A program made the translations under genes and the position numbers. Below are positions 43,200 to 52,148 of a stretch of DNA of 64,000 nucleotides, in pieces. Below the pieces are notes generated by a model. It saw only the letters and a list, made by a program, of their open reading frames with translations, searched no databases and was not told the DNA's origin. This DNA comes from JAANXG01 sp034520625 (GTDB taxonomy: Bacteria; Pseudomonadota; Gammaproteobacteria; Arenicellales; JAANXG01), in the NCBI GenBank assembly GCA_034520625.1, contig JAXHNI010000004.1, positions 124,001 to 188,000 of the forward strand, in the 5' to 3' direction. How positions within the stretch are numbered: the first letter of the stretch is position 1; each line of letters begins with the position of its first letter.

Positions 43200-43937
43200 T
43201 CACCCGCCTTTCCGTCGTTCCAGAGCTACGCCGGCGGCGATCCCGGCCAACGCGCCGACGACGAGACCGAGGTTGTAGGGCAACGAGCCGGCGGCCGTGG
43301 CGACAAAGCCGCCGGTTACGGCAGCGGCTACGTGAAAACGATGGCGCAGATTCGGCACCAGCACCGCCATGAACACCAGCGGGATGGCGAAGTCCAGGGA
43401 CCAGCCTCGCGGAATGCCGCCTCCCATGAAGATCCCCACCAGGGTCGACGCCTGCCAGGTTACCCACATGGTGACCCCGCCGCCAAGGAAGTACCAGTGC
43501 CCCAGCGGGTCCGGGCCGCGGTCCTGGTACTGGAAGCGGTTGATGCTCAGAGCGTAGTTCTGGTCCACCAGGAAATAGGCCAACGGGAGCCGCCAGCCCG
43601 GACCGAGGCGATAGAGGTGGGGCGCCAGGGAAGCGCTGTACATCGCGAACCGCAGGTTGATGGTCAACGCCGTTAGCACGATCACCGCCGGGATGGCGCC
43701 TTCCGTGATGAGCTGCAACGTCGCGAGCTGAGCCGCTCCGGCAAATGCGGTGATGGACAGGGTCATGGCCTGCACCGCCGTCAGTCCCGTGGCCATGGCG
43801 GTGATCCCGGATATCAGGCCGAACGGAATCACCCCGGCCACCATGGGTGACACGGACAGGGCGCCGGCGGTGAAGGTTTCGCGTCTGCTGGGCATTCGGG
43901 ACCCCGGTGATTGAAGCAATGGCGGGAGACTGATCAT
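43200..43937 (-). CDS. azlC: AzlC family branched-chain amino acid permease
   Basis: Inner-membrane protein of 245 residues (231 if started at ATG 43895, MPSRRETF). AzlC marks are GALSVSPMVAGVIPFGLISG, SITAFAGAAQLATLQLI, NLRFAMYSASLAPHL and YFLVDQNYALS. With AzlD it forms a two-component exporter related to YgaZ/YgaH. Both candidate ATGs lack a strong ribosome site; the second starts just before the conserved region and may be the real one. Confidence 0.9.
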   Translation of the reverse strand: MISLPPLLQSPGSRMPSRRETFTAGALSVSPMVAGVIPFGLISGITAMATGLTAVQAMTLSITAFAGAAQLATLQLITEGAIPAVIVLTALTINLRFAMYSASLAPHLYRLGPGWRLPLAYFLVDQNYALSINRFQYQDRGPDPLGHWYFLGGGVTMWVTWQASTLVGIFMGGGIPRGWSLDFAIPLVFMAVLVPNLRHRFHVAAAVTGGFVATAAGSLPYNLGLVVGALAGIAAGVALERRKGG

Positions 43938-43970
43938 GATACGCTACCAGGGCGCGGTTTTCGTTGCTGG

Positions 43971-44085
43971 TTCCGGTTTCGGTGGTCGCTCAGTTTTAGC
44001 ACAATCGGAAAGAAAGGTTCTCCGGCACGGCTCCACCGATACTCAAATTTAAGACCGAGCCACTGCCCAGGTTCCAACGGTCCGG
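43971..44085. repeat. Imperfect inverted repeat, possibly a decayed palindromic element
   Basis: The left side (GGTGGTCGCTCAGTTTTAG) and the right side (read on the other strand CAGTGGCTCGGTCTTAAA) are approximate inverted copies, both ending toward an ATCGG/CCGAT pair. The left side also resembles the GTAGTGGCTCAGTTTG outer terminus of repeat copies 2 and 3. The core is absent. It lies in the AzlC-soxB divergent region, whose remaining bases presumably hold the sox promoter (TATATT at 44124-44129). Confidence 0.4.
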
Positions 44086-44183
44086 GATATTGACGTCGAA
44101 GTTTTACAAGCCGTCGGGTTAAGTATATTTTCCCTGCTCCGAGCCACTAGAATCAGTACCAAACAACCGGACTGCCTTTCCCG

Positions 44184-45452
44184 ATGCCCCGTTACTCCGC
44201 CTGGCGCGTTTTTCTCAATGGCCTGACCGGCCACAAGCACTGGGAGCGCGCCTGGCGCGACCCGGAGCCGAAGCCGGCCTACGACGTGGTCATTGTCGGC
44301 GGCGGGCTGCACGGGCTGGCGACGGCCTACTACCTGGCAAAGAATCACGGGCTCGCAAACGTCGCGGTCCTCGAGAAAGGCTGGCTTGGGGGCGGCAATG
44401 CCGGGCGCAACACCACCATCGTGCGCTCCAACTATTTCATGCCGGGCAACCGGGAGTTCTACGAACACTCCCTGAAGCTGTGGGAGAACCTGAGCCACGA
44501 CCTGAACTTCAACGTCATGTTCAGCCAGCGGGCGCATGTGACCCTGCTCCACAGCCCGGCGGCCCGGGACGCGGCGGCCCGGCGCTACAACATCATGCGC
44601 TTGACCGATTCGGACGGTGAGCTCTGGGACCTGGATACCCTCAAGCGCGAGATCCCCCACCTGAACTACGGTCCGGATGCCCGCTTCCCCATCATCGGCG
44701 CCGCTGTGCAGAGGCGCGCGGGCAATGCCCGCCACGACGCCGTGGCCTGGGGCTACGCGCGCGCCGCTGACCGCCGGGGCGTCGACATCATCCAGAACTG
44801 CGAAGTGACCGGCGTGACCCGGGAGGATGGACGGATTACCGCCCTGGAAACCAGCCGCGGCCGGATCGGCGCCGGGAAAGTCGGATTCGCCGTGGCCGGA
44901 AACACGTCACGACTGTGGCGCATGACGGGCCTGAACACCCTGCCCATCGAGTCCCACAAGCTCCAGGCCTTCGTCACGGAGCCCATCAAGCCGCTGCTGG
45001 ATCACGTGGTGGTGTTCGGGGTGGGCGGCGCGCACTTCTACATCTCCCAGTCCGACAAGGGCGGCATGGTATTCGGGGGCGATCTGGACTGGTACAAGTC
45101 CTACGCCCAGCGCGGCAATCTGCCCATTGTCCACGACGTATCCCAGGCTGCGACCTCCATTCTGCCCTGCCTGTCCCGGGTCCGGCTGCTGCGGCACTGG
45201 TCGGGATTGGTGGACATGTCCATGGATGGCAGCTTTTTCATATGCCGTACTCCGCTGGAAAACCTGTATCTGAATGCGGGCTGGAACTACGGTGGTTTCA
45301 AGACCACGCCGGCCTCGGGGTGGTATTTCGCCGATTTGATCGCCAATGAGCGGCCCGACCCGGTCATCGAGAACCACGACCTGCAGCGCTTCGAGCGCGG
45401 CATCAATATCGACGAGCGCGGCGCCGGGCCGGACCCGAAACTACATGGGTGA
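44184..45452 (+). CDS. soxB: Sarcosine oxidase beta subunit
   Basis: FAD-binding D-amino-acid-oxidase-fold subunit of heterotetrameric sarcosine oxidase, 422 residues. It oxidises the N-methyl group of sarcosine, passing formaldehyde units to tetrahydrofolate on the alpha subunit. The dinucleotide motif VVIVGGGLHGLATAYYLAKN lies near residue 38, followed by the SoxB-typical GGGNAGRNTTIVRSNYF with the flavin-proximal region. The C-terminal NAGWNYGGFKTTPASGW is characteristic. It is the first gene of a soxBDAG cluster. The ATG at 44184 agrees with the family start. Confidence 0.96.
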   Translation: MPRYSAWRVFLNGLTGHKHWERAWRDPEPKPAYDVVIVGGGLHGLATAYYLAKNHGLANVAVLEKGWLGGGNAGRNTTIVRSNYFMPGNREFYEHSLKLWENLSHDLNFNVMFSQRAHVTLLHSPAARDAAARRYNIMRLTDSDGELWDLDTLKREIPHLNYGPDARFPIIGAAVQRRAGNARHDAVAWGYARAADRRGVDIIQNCEVTGVTREDGRITALETSRGRIGAGKVGFAVAGNTSRLWRMTGLNTLPIESHKLQAFVTEPIKPLLDHVVVFGVGGAHFYISQSDKGGMVFGGDLDWYKSYAQRGNLPIVHDVSQAATSILPCLSRVRLLRHWSGLVDMSMDGSFFICRTPLENLYLNAGWNYGGFKTTPASGWYFADLIANERPDPVIENHDLQRFERGINIDERGAGPDPKLHG

Positions 45453-45506
45453 GAGCATGAAGATTGCAAGGTGGTTCGGATCCGGTTCCAGCGTGTGGAA
45501 CACCTT

Positions 45507-45536
45507 CTGTAGGTCGGGCGCGAGCCCGACCTACAG
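45507..45536. repeat. REP-like palindrome between soxB and soxD
   Basis: CTGTAGGTCGGG (45507-45518) and CCCGACCTACAG (45525-45536) are a perfect 12-bp inverted repeat with a 6-base loop. GTAGGTCGGG palindromes of this kind are a widespread REP-like intergenic repeat in proteobacteria. Here it sits within an operon, 55 bases after soxB and 17 bases before soxD, where it could stabilise the upstream mRNA and set the subunit ratio. Confidence 0.8.
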
Positions 45537-45553
45537 GTGCCGGGGATAGACCA

Positions 45554-45859
45554 ATGATCCGCATCAACTGCCCCTTCTGCGGCATGCGTGACCACAGCGA
45601 GTTCACCTACGGATCGGATGCCGCCGTGCGTTATCCGGACCTGGACGCATCCGCAGATGATTGGACGAAGGCCGTGTTCGAGCGAGAGAACCTCGACGGC
45701 GTGGTGCTCGAGACCTGGCACCACGTCCACGGCTGCCGCATGTGGCTGATCGTCGAGCGTGACACCATCACCCACGAGATTCATGCCGTGCGGCCCGCTC
45801 ATCCGGAGTGGGCGACGCTGCTCCCCGGTGGACCGACAACCAAGGAGCCCCGGAGCTGA
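45554..45859 (+). CDS. soxD: Sarcosine oxidase delta subunit
   Basis: Small zinc-binding subunit of 101 residues. The N-terminal zinc motif INCPFCGMRDHSEFTYG and the later HVHGCRMWLIVERDTITH, which supplies further ligands, are both classic SoxD features. It forms part of the heterotetramer with SoxA, SoxB and SoxG. The ATG at 45554 follows the REP-like palindrome; the stop shares a base with the soxA start (TGATG). Confidence 0.95.
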   Translation: MIRINCPFCGMRDHSEFTYGSDAAVRYPDLDASADDWTKAVFERENLDGVVLETWHHVHGCRMWLIVERDTITHEIHAVRPAHPEWATLLPGGPTTKEPRS

Positions 45860-48840
45860 TGGCTGCCCGGCGTCTACGGCAGGGCGGACGAATAGACCGC
45901 GGCAAGCCGCTCGGCTTCACCTGGAACGGCCGGGCCATGACCGGCTACCAGGGCGACACCCTGGCGTCGGCGCTGCTGGCCAACAATGAGCGGGTCGTCG
46001 GTCGCAGTTTCAAGTATCACCGTCCGCGGGGTGTGACCTCGGCGGGGGTCGAGGAATGCGGCGCCCTGGTGACGGTGGGCGCCGGCGCCCGTCGCGATCC
46101 CAACGTCCGCGCTACCAGCCAGGAGCTGTACGAAGGCCTGGCCGCCGGCGGCCAGAACGCCTGGCCGAGCGTGCGTTTCGACGCCGGCGGGATCAACAAC
46201 CTGTTCAGCCGGTTTCTTGTGGCGGGTTTCTACTACAAGACCTTCATGGGCATGCCGCCTTTTGAGTGGGGGCGTGGTACCGGCTGGTGGATGCGGTACG
46301 AGAAGCTGATCCGCAAGGCCGCCGGCATGGGCACTGCTTCACGCGAGCCGGATCCCGATCACTACGAGCACGCCCACGAATACTGCGATGTCCTGGTGGT
46401 CGGTTCCGGCCCGGCGGGCCTGGCGGCGGCCCGGACGGCGGCGGAGGCCGGTCTGGATGTGATCCTGGCGGAACAGGACGGCGAGCCCGGCGGCAGCTAC
46501 CTGGCCTGGGGGGACGATGACGAGCGGGTGACGGCTATCCAGGCCGTCCAGTCCCTGGGGGTGCGCATCATGACCCGCACCACCGCGTTCGGACTTTATG
46601 ACTATTCCGTGGCCGGCCTGCACGAGCGCGTCACCGATCACCTGTCCGCGCCGTCACCGCATCTGCCCCGGCACCGCCTCTGGACCCTGCGCGCCCGCCA
46701 CACCATCGTCGCCGCCGGCGCGTTGGAACGGCACCTGGCGTTCGGGGACAACGACCGTCCCGGCGTGATGAACGCGTCGGCGGCGGGCGTTTACCTTAAT
46801 CGCTACGGCATCCTGCCCGGCGCAAACATCGTCGTCGCCACCAACAACGATTCCGCCTATGCCACCGCGGCGTCGCTGGCCCGGGCAGGTGCGGCGGTGA
46901 CGCTGCTGGATGCGCGTACCGGCGTTCCCGGCGCCGTGACCGGCGTGGCTACCGAGCACGGCGTGGGAATCCGCTTCGGCTGCGCGCCCATGCAGGCGCG
47001 GGGCGCGAAGGGTGTCCGTGCTCTGCGCACCGCGATCGCGCGGGACGGTGCCTGGCAACCGGGCCCGACGGAGCTGTGCGACCTGGTGCTGGTGTCGGCG
47101 GGCTGGTCGCCGGTGGTGAACCTGCTGTCACATCGCGGCGTTAAGCCGGTCTGGGATGCCGGCAATGATTGCTTCCTCCCGGCCGATACCACGGAACCCG
47201 TTTCCGTTGCCGGGTCCGCGGCCGGGGTATGGGGGCATGAGCACTGCGTGGTGTCCGGCCAGGCGGCGGGCGCGCGGGCGGCCCGGGCGCTGGGCAAATG
47301 CTCGCCGCGCTTCACGCCGCCGCCTGCCGGCGGCTGGCAGGAGCCCCTACGGCCGCTCTACGAGATCCGGATGCCGGGGCGCAAACTGAAAAGCTTCGTG
47401 GATATACAACACGATGTCACCACCGAGGACGTCCGTCTTGCCCACCGCGAGGGCTTCGTGTCCGTGGAGCATCTCAAGCGCTATACCACCCTGGGTATGG
47501 CCACCGACCAAGGCAAGATGGGCAACATCATTGGACTGGCTCTCATGGCCGAAGCCCGCGGGGTCGACATACCGGACGTGGGCACAACCACCTTCCGCCC
47601 GCCGTACACTCCGGTCAGCCTCGGGGCGCTGCGCGGCCGTAGTGTCGGAACGCATTTCAAGCCCCTGCGGCGAACGCCCATGCACGAGTGGAACCTCCAG
47701 CACGGGGCCGTCATGACCGAGGCGGGCCTGTGGCGGCGACCCTGGTATTTCCCGCGCCGCGGGGAAAGCCTCAGCCAGGCATATGTCCGGGAAGCGACAA
47801 CCGTGCGATCGGCCGTGGGCCTGTGTGACGTGACTTCGCTGGGGAAGATCGCGGTGCAGGGACCTGACGCCGCGGAGTTTCTCAATCGCGTCTATTCGAA
47901 TGCGTTCGCGAAGCTGCCGGTCGGCAAGGCCCGCTACGGCATCATGCTGCGTGACGACGGCATCGTGATGGATGACGGCACGACCTGGCGCTTGAGCGAG
48001 GCCGACTTCTTAATGACCACCACCACCGCTCACGCAGCCCAGACCATGGCCTGGCTGGAGGAACTGCTGCAGACCCGGTGGCCGGATCTGAAGGTGCACG
48101 TCACATCGGTTTCCGAGCAATGGGGCGGCGTAGCCGTGGCGGGACCGCGCTCGCGCGACGTCCTGCAGGAGTGCGTGGCCGACCCCTCGAAAGTCGACAA
48201 CGACGCGCTGCCGTTCATGGGGGTGGTGGAGACGACGCTGAAGGAAGACGTGCTCTGCCGGATCGCCCGCATCAGCTTTTCCGGTGAACGGGCTTACGAG
48301 GTCTATTTCCCGGCCGACTACGCTACCGGGGTGATGGACAGGCTCTGGGAAAGCGCGGAGTCGATGGGCGGCTGCCTGTACGGGCTGGAAGCGCTCGGTA
48401 CGCTGCGCGTGGAAAAAGGGCACGTGACCCATGCCGAGTTGGATGGCCGTATGACCATCGATGATGCGGGTCTGGGCAAAATGGCGTCCACGAAAAAGGC
48501 CTATATCGGCAAGGTGCTGAAACGGCGCCCCGAGCTGACGCGCGAAGACCGGCCGCGTCTGGTGGGCATATTGCCGAAGAATCGCGACGAGAAGTTCAAC
48601 GCCGGGGCCGTGATCTGCGCTGAAAACGCCATCAGCGGCCACGGCGAGGGATGGGTCACCGCCGTGACCCACTCGCCGGAGCTCGGCCACTGGATCGGGA
48701 TCGGGTATGTCAACGGCGGTTATGAACACTGGGAAGGCGGGGGCCTCGTAGCTGCCGACCCGGTGCGCAAGGGCAACACCGCCATAGAAGTGGTGTCGCC
48801 GCAGATGGTTGATCCGGATGGGGAGCGAATGCGTGGCTGA
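45859..48840 (+). CDS. soxA: Sarcosine oxidase alpha subunit
   Basis: Large subunit of 993 residues, full length. Order: N-terminal Fer2_4-like domain (YQGDTLASALLANNERVVGR), an NAD-binding Rossmann domain (CDVLVVGSGPAGLAAARTAA), a second dinucleotide region near NIVVATNNDSAYATAASLAR, and a C-terminal folate-binding aminomethyltransferase (GcvT-like) half from about residue 610 (VGLCDVTSLGKIAVQGPDAA, YGLEALGTLRVEKGHV). It binds NAD, covalent FMN (shared with SoxB) and tetrahydrofolate, making 5,10-methylene-THF. It overlaps soxD by one base and soxG by eight. Confidence 0.96.
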   Translation: MAARRLRQGGRIDRGKPLGFTWNGRAMTGYQGDTLASALLANNERVVGRSFKYHRPRGVTSAGVEECGALVTVGAGARRDPNVRATSQELYEGLAAGGQNAWPSVRFDAGGINNLFSRFLVAGFYYKTFMGMPPFEWGRGTGWWMRYEKLIRKAAGMGTASREPDPDHYEHAHEYCDVLVVGSGPAGLAAARTAAEAGLDVILAEQDGEPGGSYLAWGDDDERVTAIQAVQSLGVRIMTRTTAFGLYDYSVAGLHERVTDHLSAPSPHLPRHRLWTLRARHTIVAAGALERHLAFGDNDRPGVMNASAAGVYLNRYGILPGANIVVATNNDSAYATAASLARAGAAVTLLDARTGVPGAVTGVATEHGVGIRFGCAPMQARGAKGVRALRTAIARDGAWQPGPTELCDLVLVSAGWSPVVNLLSHRGVKPVWDAGNDCFLPADTTEPVSVAGSAAGVWGHEHCVVSGQAAGARAARALGKCSPRFTPPPAGGWQEPLRPLYEIRMPGRKLKSFVDIQHDVTTEDVRLAHREGFVSVEHLKRYTTLGMATDQGKMGNIIGLALMAEARGVDIPDVGTTTFRPPYTPVSLGALRGRSVGTHFKPLRRTPMHEWNLQHGAVMTEAGLWRRPWYFPRRGESLSQAYVREATTVRSAVGLCDVTSLGKIAVQGPDAAEFLNRVYSNAFAKLPVGKARYGIMLRDDGIVMDDGTTWRLSEADFLMTTTTAHAAQTMAWLEELLQTRWPDLKVHVTSVSEQWGGVAVAGPRSRDVLQECVADPSKVDNDALPFMGVVETTLKEDVLCRIARISFSGERAYEVYFPADYATGVMDRLWESAESMGGCLYGLEALGTLRVEKGHVTHAELDGRMTIDDAGLGKMASTKKAYIGKVLKRRPELTREDRPRLVGILPKNRDEKFNAGAVICAENAISGHGEGWVTAVTHSPELGHWIGIGYVNGGYEHWEGGGLVAADPVRKGNTAIEVVSPQMVDPDGERMRG

Positions 48841-49393
48841 GCGTGAATCCGCCCTGAAAGGGCATTACAAGACGGGTCGTTTCGGTGAAACCGGCGAGCC
48901 CGGGGTCAAGCTGACGGAAGTACCAGTATCGGTACTGCACCAGATTGCCGCCTGGCCGGATACCGTCGAGGCGGTGGGCGCCATGGCGGCGCAGGCCGTC
49001 GGGGGCGAAACGGCGTCCGGTCCCGGATCCGTGGTGGTGGGACCGAAGGGCGCACAGCTGCGCATCGAGCCCCTGAAGTGGTGGCTTTACGGCGTCGAGG
49101 CGCCGGACGTCGCTCCGGAGGAGGGCGCGACGTTGGACCTGTCCCATGCCCGCACCCAGATCCGCGCCACGGGGCCGCAGGCCCGCGAGTGCCTGAATCG
49201 CCTGATCCCGCTGGACCTGCGCGAGGAGTCCTTTCCGGTGGACAGCGCCGCGGCCACTGCCATGCATCACGTCGGCATCACCCTGTGGCGGTCCAGGGAA
49301 GGGTACGAGCTTTTTCTGCCGCGCGGGTTCGCTGTTTCCCTGTGGGAAGTGCTTTTTGACACCGCGACGCAGTTCGGGCTCGAAGTGGAGTGA
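48833..49393 (+). CDS. soxG: Sarcosine oxidase gamma subunit
   Basis: Gamma subunit of 186 residues. Recognisable segments are RESALKGHYKTGRFGETGEP, VKLTEVPVSVLHQIAAWP and the GcvT-like C-terminus DLSHARTQIRATGPQARECL and AMHHVGITLWRSREGYELFL. The GTG at 48833 is preferred because GGGGAGCG lies just upstream and the family begins at about this residue; it overlaps the soxA stop by eight bases. It completes the soxBDAG order common in proteobacteria. No glyA, folD or purU follows. Confidence 0.93.
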   Translation: MAERESALKGHYKTGRFGETGEPGVKLTEVPVSVLHQIAAWPDTVEAVGAMAAQAVGGETASGPGSVVVGPKGAQLRIEPLKWWLYGVEAPDVAPEEGATLDLSHARTQIRATGPQARECLNRLIPLDLREESFPVDSAAATAMHHVGITLWRSREGYELFLPRGFAVSLWEVLFDTATQFGLEVE

Positions 49394-49409
49394 TGCCCGT
49401 CGGTATCGA

Positions 49410-49889
49410 TCAGCCCCGCTGATACGTCCCGATCATCCGGTTCATGCCGATGACGTGGGGCTCGATCTTCTCCAGCAGCTCCCAGAGAGTCAGGCCTTCT
49501 TTCAGGTCCAGCTCAGCGTCCAGCGCCAGAACCCAGAAGTAGTATTTGTGCTCGCCGTGGCCTTCCGGCGGCATGGGGCCGCCGTATCCGGTATTGCCGA
49601 AGTCATTCCTGCCGGCGGTGTATTCCGAGACGCCTTCGGGCAGCTCCGTCACCGAGGCGGGGATGTTGTACAGCGTCCAGTGCACGAAGCCGTAGGTACC
49701 GCGCGGCGTGATCAGGGGCGCGTCGGGGTCGTGGCAGATGACCGCGAAGCTCCTGGTATTGTCGGGCGCGCTGCGCCAGGATAATGCCGGTGAGACGTCC
49801 TCCGCTTCGCCGCTGTGGCGTGCGGGTATCGGCCCGTCGTTGTCGAACGCGGGGCTGTCGAGCTGCATGTCGGAAAGGGCGAACCCCAT
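49410..49889 (-). CDS. YbhB/YbcL-family PEBP-like protein
   Basis: Second PEBP-family protein in the window, 159 residues, the usual length. Signature segments are VSPALSWRSAPDNTRSFAVI followed by CHDPDAP, GFVHWTLYNIP, YGGPMPPEGHGEHKYYFWVL and the C-terminal HVIGMNRMIGTYQR. The binding pocket residues DPD-A and GP-PP-GH-H are conserved, unlike the altered GYDGPAPPW of the larger paralogue at 5080. It is convergent with soxG and probably unrelated to it. Function of bacterial members is unknown. Confidence 0.93.
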   Translation of the reverse strand: MGFALSDMQLDSPAFDNDGPIPARHSGEAEDVSPALSWRSAPDNTRSFAVICHDPDAPLITPRGTYGFVHWTLYNIPASVTELPEGVSEYTAGRNDFGNTGYGGPMPPEGHGEHKYYFWVLALDAELDLKEGLTLWELLEKIEPHVIGMNRMIGTYQRG

Positions 49890-50152
49890 GATTCCCTCCT
49901 TCGTGTATGAATGTCACCGACATCATCCTAACGCAGGGCCTGCAGCCGGGAAAGGGATGCCGGCGCCGGGATGGCCCCCGGCACTGACCCGTACCTTGGC
50001 GGGTATTCTCAAGCTCAAGCACCACCCGGCGCCGGTTTCGTCAAGCGATCGATGGTGTATGTCGGGACCAGACGGAGTGGATTGGCTATACTTTTACGGG
50101 CACACATCATTTTTGGAAGTGCCCTCCGGAATAAAAAGGTTCGCCTGAGTTT

Positions 50153-51292
50153 TTGAACATACTTCGCTACAAGCTGCTTCGCAGGCCGCGGGCCATGCGC
50201 CTCGCCCGGGAGCTGCAGCTCGAACAGGGCGTCAAAGTGCGGCGGCTCCTCGGCCTGCTGCTCGCATTGTCCGCTGTTCATATCGTGGCGATGATGGCGC
50301 TCGAAGGGATGGGTCCCATGGACGCTGCATGGCTTACCCTGACGACCTTGACGACGGTGGGCTACGGAGACCTGTCAGCGGCAACGCCCCTGGGCCGCCT
50401 GGCCACGGTGCTGCTTCTTTACATCGTCGGCATCACCATGCTCGCCCAGCTGGCGAGCGATTACATCGACTACCGCCTGGAGCGCCGCCAGCGGATGCTC
50501 CAGGGCCGTTGGGAGTGGAACATGAAAGACCATATGCTGATCGTCAACGCGCCAAAGCAGAATCCCGTGACCTACCTGGAGCGATTGATCACTCAGGTCC
50601 GCGAGACCCCCGAGCTCGCGGACCTGCCCGTACAGCTCCTTACCGATGCATTCGCCGACGGTCTGCCCCAGAACCTCCGCGACCTGGGTGTGGTGCATCG
50701 CCATGACTCGCCGGACCATGACGAAGCCTGGACAGCGGTGGATCTGGCATCGGCCCGGTACCTGGTGGTGCTCGCCCACGATCATCATGACCGGCGTACC
50801 GACAGCCTGACCTTCGATATCGTGCATCGGGCGTTGGGCCATATGGACCCGGCGCGCACCTATGTCGTGGCCGAGTGCATGGACGACAACAATCGCCCCC
50901 GCCTGCAGAAACTGGGCGTCAATTCGGTGGTGCGGCCGATCCGGGCCTATCCGGAACTGATGGTGCGGGCGATCATTGCGCCCGGTGTGGAGCAGGTCAT
51001 GGAGAACCTGTTTACCCACAGCGGTGACCATGCGCAGCGCTATGAGCTGGATATCCGCGGCATTCGCTGGGCGGATATCGTATCGACGCTGATCCAGCGC
51101 GACTGGGGGACGGCCATGGCGTTCGTCGGGTACGACGGCGAGGTGGTCTGCAACCCGCCGGCCCGCCAGGCGATCGATGCCAGGGCGTTGCTGCTGCTGG
51201 TGCGCGAAGGGCGGGAGCCCGGAGTTGGTGAGCTGAAAGCCGCCCTGGCCGTTATCGAGACGGATGAGGAACCCGGTGAGGCGGCGCGCTGA
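50153..51292 (+). CDS. Two-TM potassium channel with cytosolic RCK-like domain
   Basis: Ion channel of 379 residues. A first membrane helix (LLGLLLALSAVHIVAMMALE), a pore loop with the K+ selectivity filter TLTTVGYGD, and a second helix (LATVLLLYIVGITMLAQLAS) precede a Rossmann-type RCK region (HMLIVNAPKQNPVTYLERLI, ARYLVVLAHDHHD) and a C-terminal RCK_C-like part. The nucleotide-binding glycines are replaced (VNAPKQN), so ligand gating may be altered. The start is TTG at 50153; ATG 50195 is an alternative. A TATACT hexamer (50088-50093) could be the -10. Confidence 0.9.
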   Translation: MNILRYKLLRRPRAMRLARELQLEQGVKVRRLLGLLLALSAVHIVAMMALEGMGPMDAAWLTLTTLTTVGYGDLSAATPLGRLATVLLLYIVGITMLAQLASDYIDYRLERRQRMLQGRWEWNMKDHMLIVNAPKQNPVTYLERLITQVRETPELADLPVQLLTDAFADGLPQNLRDLGVVHRHDSPDHDEAWTAVDLASARYLVVLAHDHHDRRTDSLTFDIVHRALGHMDPARTYVVAECMDDNNRPRLQKLGVNSVVRPIRAYPELMVRAIIAPGVEQVMENLFTHSGDHAQRYELDIRGIRWADIVSTLIQRDWGTAMAFVGYDGEVVCNPPARQAIDARALLLLVREGREPGVGELKAALAVIETDEEPGEAAR

Positions 51293-51330
51293 ACTCCGGG
51301 GTCGGCGTCGGGGCGGTGCTGATTATGTGC

Positions 51331-51687
51331 CTATGAACAGCGCCCGCGGGAGAAGTGGTGCAGCATGAACCACTTGCCGGTCATTTCCCGGTCGTTCAGT
51401 GTCTGAACCTTCAGGGTGCGCATGGTGGGCTTCAGCTTCAGCTCGTTCCCGGAGATCTCGTACGTTCCTTCGGACATCTTGTCCGAGTATTCGCTGGTCT
51501 GGTAGCGGAATTTGCCGTCGGGCAGGAATTCGTAGTTCATGTTCTCGACTTCCTTCTCCCCGCCGCCTTCAAGGTAGTCCAGGCACCACTCGCCGACAAG
51601 ACGATCCTCGTCAACGGTAACATCCGCCGCGGCGGCGCCGGATGCGGAAAACAGAGCGACTGCAACGGTCCAGGCCTGTATTCTCAT
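51331..51687 (-). CDS. Small exported hypothetical protein
   Basis: Protein of 118 residues with a clean signal peptide (MRIQAWTVAVALFSASGAAA before DVTVDEDRLV). The mature part (LVGEWCLDYLEGGGEKEVEN, YEFLPDGKFRYQTSEYS, GTYEISGNELKLKP) has the pattern of a lipocalin-like or DUF-type small beta-barrel in which a LVGxW start leads into repeated beta hairpins. The ATG at 51687 is preceded by GGAGA; TTG 51702 is less likely. A single Cys pair (WC..., RGRC) may form a disulphide. Function unknown. It is convergent with the potassium channel gene. Confidence 0.82.
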   Translation of the reverse strand: MRIQAWTVAVALFSASGAAAADVTVDEDRLVGEWCLDYLEGGGEKEVENMNYEFLPDGKFRYQTSEYSDKMSEGTYEISGNELKLKPTMRTLKVQTLNDREMTGKWFMLHHFSRGRCS

Positions 51688-51931
51688 ACCAAGAGTCTCC
51701 AACGTTGGTGCGTGCTATCCGGTCGCGGGTGCTGTGCCGGGGCGGAAGTCTCAGCGTTCCTGCTGTTGCAGACGCATTCTAATCCACATCGGCCGCAACA
51801 TGAATGTACTTCAGCTTCCCGGCCGCCGGTGGACCGCGGCAGATCAAGCTGTCGGTGCACTCCGCCGCCAGGACTGCATCGTTTAGCGGCCTGCAGGTCG
51901 TGGTCCGGTTCGAGTGCCGAGTGTGAGGACT

Positions 51932-52043
51932 GGGCCAGTGCCGGGGGTCATCCCCCAGGGCTCTCGAAAACAGGGATGTTTGAGCGAGAGCGTACACGGA
52001 TGTATTCACAGCGGCCCTGGGGGATGACCCCCGGCACTGGCCC
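51932..52043 (+). repeat. Palindromic core repeat, copy 5 (subfamily B)
   Basis: Perfect 30-bp arms (51932-51961 and 52014-52043) around the 52-nt core (51962-52013). The core differs from copies 1-4 at paired sites (TCTCG and GCGAGAGC instead of TGTCG and GCCAGAGC) and shares these with copy 6. Imperfect outer inverted sequence (about 51884-51913 against 52059-52090) is visible. It lies in the tandem gap between the lipocalin-like gene and the TlpA fusion gene; nothing else is recognised in 51688-52148. Confidence 0.95.
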
Positions 52044-52148
52044 CCCCGATCAAATGGGTCTTTAACCCGGGCCATGGCCTGCGGGCGCGTCCCTGCCCGT
52101 GACAGCTCGAGAACAATCCGAGGAATACGACATCGATAGCGGTGTGCA

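Noticed and set aside
43971..44085. A seventh full copy of the palindromic repeat
   Set aside because: Only one terminus resembles the family and the core is absent; listed as a possible decayed relative instead.
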